A DNA stretch of 10,914 nucleotides from Actinomycetes bacterium (lineage in GTDB: Bacteria > Actinomycetota > Actinomycetes > Actinomycetales > Cellulomonadaceae). A program made the translations under genes and the position numbers. Shown here one piece after another: positions 6,846 to 10,914 of this stretch; position 1 is the first letter of the stretch, and the number at the start of each line of letters is the position of its first letter. The notes under the pieces are model-generated. The model was given only the letters and a program-made list of their open reading frames with translations, had not been told where the DNA came from and made no database searches. The stretch spans positions 1 through 10,914 of the forward strand of contig JAEZAR010000023.1 in NCBI GenBank assembly GCA_023430425.1, in the 5' to 3' direction.

Positions 6846-7776
6846 AGAACACCCAGAACTTGGAGAGCCAGAAGTTGAAGGCGGTCAGCGCGGCGATCAC
6901 CACGAGCAGGAACCACGCCATCGCGGAGGCGTAGCCCATGTCGAGCTCGGTGAACGCCTCCTTGTACAGGTAGAGCGTGAAGAACATCGTGGAGTCGGAC
7001 GGACCGCCGGTGCCGCCCGAGACGATGTAGGCCTGCGTGAAGGACTGGAACGCGAAGATGAGCTGGAGCACCAGGTTGAAGAAGATGATCGGGGTGAGCA
7101 GCGGCAGGGTGATCGACCGGAACCGCCGCAGGGTCCCGGCGCCGTCCACCTTCGCCGCCTCGTAGTACATCTCCGGGATCTGCCGCAGCCCCGCGAGGAA
7201 GATCACCATCGGGGACCCGAACGTCCACACGTGCAGGATGACGAGCGTCCCGAGCGCGTAGTCGGGGTGGGCGATCCACCCGGGCCCCTCGACGCCGAAC
7301 CAGCCGAGGACGGCGTTGACGATGCCCTCCTTGCCGAACACCTGCCGCCAGAGGATGGCGATGGCCACCGACCCGCCCATGAGGCTCGGCAGGTAGAACA
7401 CGGAGCGGTAGAACGCCAGACCGCGCATGCCCCGGTCCAGCAGCAGCGCGACGCCGAGCGCGAGCACGAGCTGGAGGGGCACGCCCGTGAAGACGTAGAC
7501 CAGCGTCACGCGGAAGCTGTTCCACAGCCGCGCGTCGCCCGCCATCTCGCGGAAGTTGTCCAGGCCGGCGAACTGAGGCGGTTGGAGCAGGTTGTAGTCG
7601 GTGAAGGCCAGGTACCCCGACGCGATCATCGGCCCGATCGTGAACACGACGAGACCGATGAGCCAGGGTGCCAGGAAGATGAAGCCGGCCTTGTTGTCGG
7701 GATAGGACCTCGGCGGCCTGGGGCCGCCGCGCTTGCGTCGCACCGCGATGGTGCGCAGCTCGCCCAGGCTGCTCAC
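6835..7776 (-). CDS. Carbohydrate ABC transporter permease, MalF/UgpA type (CUT1)
   Basis: A 313-residue membrane permease, the other half of the sugar channel. A basic N-terminus (VRRKRGG) precedes the first helix (about 30-57, FIFLAPWLIGLVVFTIGPMI), typical of the family. The EAA loop is at residues 206-214 (EAAKVDGAG), followed by ITLPLLTPIIFF. The GTG start at 7776 follows AGGAGG with five bases between. It is the first gene of a leftward permease operon and overlaps the MalG-type gene by 11 bp. A sigma-70 type promoter and a LacI-type palindrome lie 30-90 bp upstream, so repression by the adjacent LacI protein is the likely control. No ATPase gene is near; a shared sugar ATPase elsewhere is inferred. 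Confidence 0.93.
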   Translation of the reverse strand: MSSLGELRTIAVRRKRGGPRPPRSYPDNKAGFIFLAPWLIGLVVFTIGPMIASGYLAFTDYNLLQPPQFAGLDNFREMAGDARLWNSFRVTLVYVFTGVPLQLVLALGVALLLDRGMRGLAFYRSVFYLPSLMGGSVAIAILWRQVFGKEGIVNAVLGWFGVEGPGWIAHPDYALGTLVILHVWTFGSPMVIFLAGLRQIPEMYYEAAKVDGAGTLRRFRSITLPLLTPIIFFNLVLQLIFAFQSFTQAYIVSGGTGGPSDSTMFFTLYLYKEAFTELDMGYASAMAWFLLVVIAALTAFNFWLSKFWVFYDD

Positions 7777-7805
7777 GAGGACCTCCTCGTCGCGTGAACG
7801 GGGGT

Positions 7806-7827
7806 CGCGAGAAAGCGGTTTCTCGCG
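7806..7827. promoter_or_regulatory. LacI-type operator upstream of the permease operon
   Basis: CGCGAGAAA (7806-7814) and TTTCTCGCG (7819-7827) are perfect 9-bp arms around GCGG, with a central CG as in LacI-family operators. The inner 18 bp CGAGAAAGCGGTTTCTCG (7808-7825) recur exactly at 9061-9078 before the binding-protein gene. It lies just downstream of the permease promoter, a repressing position. The adjacent lacI product is the obvious ligand (inference). Confidence 0.85.
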
Positions 7828-7842
7828 GCAGAATGATTCTGC
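7828..7842. repeat. 15-bp perfect palindrome abutting the operator
   Basis: GCAGAAT (7828-7834), G, ATTCTGC (7836-7842) is a perfect odd palindrome that begins at the base after the operator. It contains the predicted -10 of the permease promoter, so a protein bound here would block RNA polymerase directly. It has no copy at the binding-protein promoter. Confidence 0.5.
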
Positions 7843-7864
7843 TGTGCGGCCCCCGCTCTGTCAA
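7836..7864 (-). promoter_or_regulatory. Sigma-70 type promoter of the permease operon
   Basis: On the minus strand a perfect -35 TTGACA (7859-7864) is followed after 17 bp by CAGAAT (7836-7841), four of six matches to TATAAT. Transcription should begin near 7829, directly before the operator at 7806-7827 and about 50 nt ahead of the GTG start. Confidence 0.7.
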
Positions 7865-7957
7865 ACACCCGGCCCAGCAGGTGCGCGACGGGCGCTGACC
7901 AGCACTGATACGTTCCGAACGGCTGCACGACTTCGCAGCGACGCCCGGAGGTGGCAC

Positions 7958-8986
7958 GTGGCAGCTCGACCCCGCAGGACCACGATCGCAGAGGTGGCGG
8001 CGCGCGCCGGCGTGTCGCCGGCCACCGTGTCGCGGGTGATGAACGGGCGCTTCGTGGGCGAGCCGGCGGTGGCCGAGAGGGTCACCGCTGCGGCCCAGGA
8101 GCTCGACTACAGCCCGAGCCCGCTCGCGCGGGGCCTCGCCCTCGGCGTCACCCGGACGATCGCCTTCGTCGTGCCCGACCTCGCCAACCCCGCCTTCCAG
8201 GCGATGCTCTCGTCGCTGAGCAAGACGGCGGCCCGCGACCGCTACCGCGTGCTGGTCGCGGACACGGCCGAGAACCCCGCGGACGAGCCCGCCATCGCCA
8301 CCGAGATCCGCCGCCGGTGCGACGCGATCGTGCTCTGCGCACCCCGCATGCCCGACGAGACGCTGGCCCGCCTGACTCCGGAGCTGAGCCCGCTCGTGCT
8401 CATCAACCGCGCGGCACCCGAGCCCTCCGTGCCGTCGCTCGCGATCGACTACCGCACCGGCGTGCGCCACCTCGCGCAGCACCTCTACGGCCTCGGTCAC
8501 CGGCGCTTCGTGTACGTCGCCGGGCCTCCCACCAGCGCGTCCGACGCCGACCGGCGGCGTGGGCTCGACGCCTTCGCGGGCGAGCACGACGACGTCGTGG
8601 TGGCGCACGTGCCCGGCGGAGCGGGCGTCGAGGAGGGGCGGCGCGCCGCGCAGGCGGTGCGCGCCGGCGGGGCGACCGCGGCGCTCGCGTTCAACGACCT
8701 CGTCGCGATCGGACTCCTGGGCGGCCTGGTCGAGCTCGGGGTGCGGGTGCCGCAGGACATCTCCGTCACCGGGTTCGACGACATCCCGTTCGCGCGCCAC
8801 ACGACCCCGCCGCTCACGACCGCCTCGGTGCCCCACGCCGAGCTGGGGGTCCAGGCGTGGCACCGCGTCCGTGCGCTCATCGCCGGCGGGACCCCCGAGC
8901 ACGACGTCGTCTTCCAGCCGCGGCCGGAGGTGCGCGGGTCGACGGCGGTCGCCCAGCCGGCCCCCGCTCGTCAGGCGACCCCCTGA
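7958..8986 (+). CDS. LacI-family transcriptional regulator of the sugar transporter
   Basis: A 342-residue sugar-responsive DNA-binding repressor. The N-terminal helix-turn-helix TIAEVAARAGVSPATVSRVMNG is at residues 9-30. The hinge YSPSPLARGL (51-60) has Leu56, the minor-groove leucine position. The rest is a periplasmic-binding-protein-like effector domain, with VVPDLANPAFQAM near 75, the FNDLVAIGLL block and SVTGFDDIPFA towards the C-terminus. The GTG start follows GGAGGT (7947-7952) with five bases between and gives the standard N-terminus. It lies between the leftward permeases and the rightward binding protein. The two identical palindromes at 7806 and 9061 are its likely operators. CGTTCCGAACG (7911-7921), in its own leader, might be an autoregulatory site. 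Effector sugar unknown. Confidence 0.93.
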   Translation: MAARPRRTTIAEVAARAGVSPATVSRVMNGRFVGEPAVAERVTAAAQELDYSPSPLARGLALGVTRTIAFVVPDLANPAFQAMLSSLSKTAARDRYRVLVADTAENPADEPAIATEIRRRCDAIVLCAPRMPDETLARLTPELSPLVLINRAAPEPSVPSLAIDYRTGVRHLAQHLYGLGHRRFVYVAGPPTSASDADRRRGLDAFAGEHDDVVVAHVPGGAGVEEGRRAAQAVRAGGATAALAFNDLVAIGLLGGLVELGVRVPQDISVTGFDDIPFARHTTPPLTTASVPHAELGVQAWHRVRALIAGGTPEHDVVFQPRPEVRGSTAVAQPAPARQATP

Positions 8987-8996
8987 CGGATCGGCG

Positions 8997-9010
8997 TTGA
9001 AACGTTGCAA
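8997..9010. promoter_or_regulatory. Second LacI-type operator-like sequence upstream of the binding-protein promoter
   Basis: TTGAAACGTTGCAA is palindromic at 12 of 14 positions about a central CG, the general form of LacI-family sites. Its sequence differs from the 18-bp operator at 9061, so a different family member, such as a global sugar regulator, may bind. It lies 20 bp before the -35, a position compatible with activation or looping. Confidence 0.4.
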
Positions 9011-9029
9011 ACCCGTGATCTCGGATTCG

Positions 9030-9058
9030 TTGACACCGATGTAAACCGGTGCTAACTT
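9030..9058 (+). promoter_or_regulatory. Sigma-70 type promoter of the solute-binding protein gene
   Basis: A perfect -35 TTGACA (9030-9035) is followed after 17 bp by TAACTT (9053-9058), four of six matches to TATAAT. The start point should be near 9065, inside the operator at 9061-9078, leaving a leader of about 80 nt before the ATG. The spacer holds ACCGGT, which may add a weak site. Confidence 0.8.
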
Positions 9059-9060
9059 CC

Positions 9061-9078
9061 CGAGAAAGCGGTTTCTCG
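9061..9078. promoter_or_regulatory. LacI-type operator at the binding-protein promoter
   Basis: CGAGAAAGCGGTTTCTCG is identical over 18 bp to 7808-7825 and covers the predicted transcription start two bases after the -10 element. This is a direct blocking position for a repressor. The exact repeat 1.2 kb apart on either side of lacI is strong evidence that both are sites for the same protein. Confidence 0.87.
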
Positions 9079-9145
9079 TCAGCGTGCGCGCCGACGGGGA
9101 CGCGGGCCCTGGGGCCCGTCCACTCGAGACACGAAACGAGGCGCA

Positions 9146-10471
9146 ATGAGGCGTACACGACGTTCACTCGCCGGGATCGCATCCGTCTTCGCCGCGACCC
9201 TGGTCGTCGCGGGGTGCTCCGGTGCCAGTGAGGAGCCGACGACCGAGCCGACCCCCGGCGGCGACGCCGAGGAGCCCCTGGAGGAGATCGAGCTGACGAT
9301 CGCCTGGTGGGGCAACGACGAGCGCTCCGCCCTGATGGAGGAGGCGGTCAACCTCTTCGAGGAGGAGTACCCCCACATCACGGTGGTCGAGCAGCCCGTC
9401 GGCGCGCCGGACGACCTGTTCAACCGGCTCGCCACGGACTTCGCCTCCGGCACCGCGCCCGATGTCTTCGCCCTCGGCGGCGCGAAGCCGCAGGAGTACG
9501 GCGCCGCGGGCACCCTCCTCGACCTGAGCACGGTGGCCGACACCGTCCAGCTCGACAAGTACGAGGACTTCACCCTGACCAACGCGACGGTCGACGGCAC
9601 CGTCTACGGGCTGCCGACCGGCGGCAACGCGATCGGCCTGCTGGTCAACGAGACGGTCTTCGAGGAGGCCGGCGTCGACCTGCCGGACGAGGACTTCACG
9701 TGGGAGGAGCTCGTCGAGAAGGCGAACGCGATCTCGGCGAACCACCCCGACGGCGCCATGGGCCTCGACCTGCGCGTGCAGGACATCCTCGGCACCTACG
9801 TCGCGCAGTACGTCGAGGAGGGGATCTACGACTGGGACGGCGCCCTGGCCGTCGGCGCGGACACGATCCAGCAGTGGTTCGACCTGGAGCTCGAGCTGCG
9901 CGAGGGCGGCGGCCTGCCCGACCCGTCGGTGGTGGTCCAGAACCACAACGTGACGCCGGACCAGACGCCGTTCGGCACGGGCAACGCGGGCATGGTGTTC
10001 TCCTACTCCAACCAGATCGGGTCCTACGCGGCCGGTACGGGCGGGGACACCGTCTCGATCATGCTCCCGCCGTCGTCCACGGACATCTCCGGCGTGGCGG
10101 TGCTCCCCTCGCAGTTCTGGGCGATCGCGGCGGAGACCGAGCACCCCGAGGAGGCGGCCCTGCTCGTGGACTGGCTGCTCAACCAGCCGGCCCCGGCCGA
10201 GATCATCAAGGCGAACCGCGGCCTGCCGTTCAACCCGGACACGCTTGCCGTCGTCGAGCCCCTGCTCAGCCCGGAGGACGCCCAGGCGGCGGCCTACCTG
10301 CAGGAGGTCCTCGAGGCCGGCGTCGTCGCTCCCCCGCAGCCGGCGGGTGGCGCGATCCTCAACGAGCTGACCCAGCGGATGGAGTCCGAGGTGCTCTTCG
10401 GGCGCCTCTCCCCCGCTGACGCGGCGGAGCAGTGGGTCTCCGAGCTCGGGGCGGCGCTCGAGAACGCCTGA
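9146..10471 (+). CDS. Sugar ABC transporter solute-binding lipoprotein (extracellular family 1)
   Basis: A 441-residue receptor that captures the sugar outside the membrane and delivers it to the permeases. A twin-basic lipoprotein signal peptide (MRRTRRSLAGIASVFAATLVVAGC) ends at the lipobox VAGC with Cys24 as the lipid anchor. A flexible acidic linker rich in Glu, Pro and Thr follows. The mature domain begins ELTIAWWGNDERSALMEEAVNLFEEEYPHITV and contains RLATDFASGTAPDVFALGG, typical of family-1 binding proteins (COG1653). Length is normal. The ATG has only a modest GAGG (9138-9141) upstream. It has its own promoter and operator rather than sharing the permease transcript. A strong terminator follows. 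Ligand not identifiable; no glycosidase lies in the window to hint at it. Confidence 0.93.
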   Translation: MRRTRRSLAGIASVFAATLVVAGCSGASEEPTTEPTPGGDAEEPLEEIELTIAWWGNDERSALMEEAVNLFEEEYPHITVVEQPVGAPDDLFNRLATDFASGTAPDVFALGGAKPQEYGAAGTLLDLSTVADTVQLDKYEDFTLTNATVDGTVYGLPTGGNAIGLLVNETVFEEAGVDLPDEDFTWEELVEKANAISANHPDGAMGLDLRVQDILGTYVAQYVEEGIYDWDGALAVGADTIQQWFDLELELREGGGLPDPSVVVQNHNVTPDQTPFGTGNAGMVFSYSNQIGSYAAGTGGDTVSIMLPPSSTDISGVAVLPSQFWAIAAETEHPEEAALLVDWLLNQPAPAEIIKANRGLPFNPDTLAVVEPLLSPEDAQAAAYLQEVLEAGVVAPPQPAGGAILNELTQRMESEVLFGRLSPADAAEQWVSELGAALENA

Positions 10472-10482
10472 CGTCCCGGCGA

Positions 10483-10516
10483 CGTGGGGGGCGGTCCGGT
10501 CGGGCCGCCCCCCACG
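10483..10516 (+). terminator. Intrinsic terminator after the binding-protein gene
   Basis: CGTGGGGGGCGG (10483-10494) and CCGCCCCCCACG (10505-10516) form a perfect 12-bp stem that can extend inward by a wobble and two C-G pairs to a four-base loop. It begins 12 bases after the stop codon. No T-tract follows. Confidence 0.85.
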
Positions 10517-10523
10517 CGTCTGC

Positions 10524-10543
10524 CGGGCCCACGCGTGGGCCCG
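10524..10543. repeat. 20-bp perfect palindrome
   Basis: CGGGCCCACGCGTGGGCCCG is fully self-complementary, with ACGCGT at its centre. It lies eight bases after the terminator and 32 bp before the next start codon, so it may be an operator for the small gene or a second terminator stem. Its CCCACGCGT half also occurs in the terminator's right arm (from 10511). Confidence 0.5.
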
Positions 10544-10562
10544 TCCCCCGGAGCGGGCACGG

Positions 10563-10568
10563 CACACT
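10563..10568 (+). promoter_or_regulatory. Candidate -10 element for a leaderless small-protein transcript
   Basis: CACACT ends six bases before the GTG at 10575, in the same context as the fabD start (GGCACAnTGG then GTG). No purine-rich ribosome binding site is seen in the bases just before the GTG, so a leaderless message is the simplest reading. The element matches TAnnnT only at A2 and T6. Confidence 0.35.
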
Positions 10569-10574
10569 GGCGCC

Positions 10575-10760
10575 GTGGAGATCCTCACGATGACCCTCGG
10601 CGGGCTGCTCACCGTCGGCGGGGCCGGCGCGCTCGTCGTCGCCTTCCGTCACGGCCAGGCCGGTCGGCCCGACGCCGAGCGCACGTGGTTCCGGTCCGCC
10701 GTCGCGGCGCTCGCTCTCGGGTCGCTCGCCTTCTTCGTCACCGTGACGCTCGCGCGCTGA
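10575..10760 (+). CDS. Small two-helix membrane protein of unknown function
   Basis: A 61-residue hydrophobic protein that I do not recognise. Two membrane segments are visible, about residues 6-24 (MTLGGLLTVGGAGALVVAF) and 42-59 (AVAALALGSLAFFVTVTLA), joined by a polar, basic loop (RHGQAGRPDAERTWFRS). The hairpin topology resembles many small actinobacterial membrane proteins. The GTG start lacks a ribosome binding site but is preceded by a -10-like CACACT at leaderless spacing. ATG at 10590 is an alternative start that would shorten the first helix. Third-position GC is as high as in its neighbours, which supports coding. It stands alone after the transporter's terminator, so a link to sugar uptake is not implied. 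Confidence 0.65.
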   Translation: MEILTMTLGGLLTVGGAGALVVAFRHGQAGRPDAERTWFRSAVAALALGSLAFFVTVTLAR

Positions 10761-10761
10761 C

Positions 10762-10825
10762 CTGAGCCGGCCACGCGGGCCACGCCTCGCTGAGCCGGCC
10801 ACGCCCGCCACGCCTCGCTGAGCCG
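10762..10825. repeat. 28-bp imperfect tandem repeat, about 2.3 copies
   Basis: Units at 10762-10789 and 10790-10817 each start CTGAGCCGGCCACGC and end GCCACGCCTCG; they differ at only two bases (GG versus CC in the middle). A third unit begins CTGAGCCG at 10818 and then diverges. Each unit holds two GCCACGC sub-repeats. It starts two bases after the small gene's stop codon. No gene is seen from here to the window end; small palindromes at 10862-10875 and 10884-10898 (CACCCG-TTC-CGGGTG) may be terminator or regulatory stems. Confidence 0.7.
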
Positions 10826-10914
10826 ACCGAACCGACCTCGCCGGCCGACCCGGCAACCCCTCCGGGGGGCCCCGGGCGGCGATCACCCGTTCCGGGTGGT
10901 GTGCGCGCGTGGCG

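Noticed and set aside
6842..9010. 722-codon open frame on the minus strand across lacI and the permease
   Set aside because: It covers lacI antisense and the permease out of frame; composition is Arg/Ala/Gly-rich with no domain.
9164..10612. 482-codon open frame antisense to the binding-protein gene
   Set aside because: Shadow of a high-GC gene with a clear lipoprotein signal and family-1 binding-protein motifs on the plus strand.
10762..10825. 28-bp repeats as a CRISPR array
   Set aside because: The copies are directly adjacent with no spacers, and no cas gene is near.
10761..10886. Possible minus-strand gene entering from the right end
   Set aside because: The frame reads as Arg/Gly/Pro-rich low complexity across the tandem repeat, with no ribosome binding site or motif.

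Overview
The window is very GC-rich with strong G/C third-position bias, frequent GTG starts and purine-rich ribosome binding sites. The gene set and order (fasR-fabD-fabH-acpP-fabF followed by a DUF3145 gene) are those of the Actinobacteria. A Micrococcales-type organism (Cellulomonas or Promicromonospora-like) is my best guess, but genus cannot be settled from the sequence.

Region 1 (1-4085, plus strand) is a type II fatty acid synthase operon. It opens with the C-terminal end of a PucR-type regulator matching FasR. A 108-bp regulatory gap with two adjacent inverted repeats follows. Then come malonyl-CoA:ACP transacylase (fabD), initiating ketoacyl-ACP synthase III (fabH, GTGA overlap with fabD), acyl carrier protein (acpP) and elongating ketoacyl-ACP synthase II (fabF). 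All the catalytic residues I looked for are present. FabD makes malonyl-ACP, FabH starts the chain, AcpP carries it and FabF elongates it. A very strong 13-bp hairpin between acpP and fabF may set ACP dosage.

Region 2 (4165-5809) is conserved housekeeping. A DUF3145 protein (minus) lies convergent to fabF. Upstream of it on the same strand is a peptide deformylase (def). A small YtxH-like single-pass membrane protein (plus) is divergent from def. A 16-bp bidirectional terminator hairpin closes this block.

Region 3 (5904-10516) is a carbohydrate ABC uptake locus split around its regulator. Two CUT1-type permease genes run leftwards. A LacI-family regulator runs rightwards from the shared gap. 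A lipoprotein solute-binding protein runs rightwards from its own promoter. Two identical 18-bp palindromes (CGAGAAAGCGGTTTCTCG) sit immediately downstream of two good sigma-70 promoters, one for the permeases and one for the binding protein. This makes a self-contained regulon readable from the sequence. No ATPase and no glycosidase gene is present in the window, so energy presumably comes from a shared MsiK-type ATPase encoded elsewhere. The sugar cannot be named.

Region 4 (10517-10914) holds a 20-bp perfect palindrome, a 61-residue two-helix membrane protein with a probably leaderless start, and a 28-bp imperfect tandem repeat. No gene is seen in the last ~150 bases. No RNA genes, insertion sequences, phage genes or CRISPR arrays were found.
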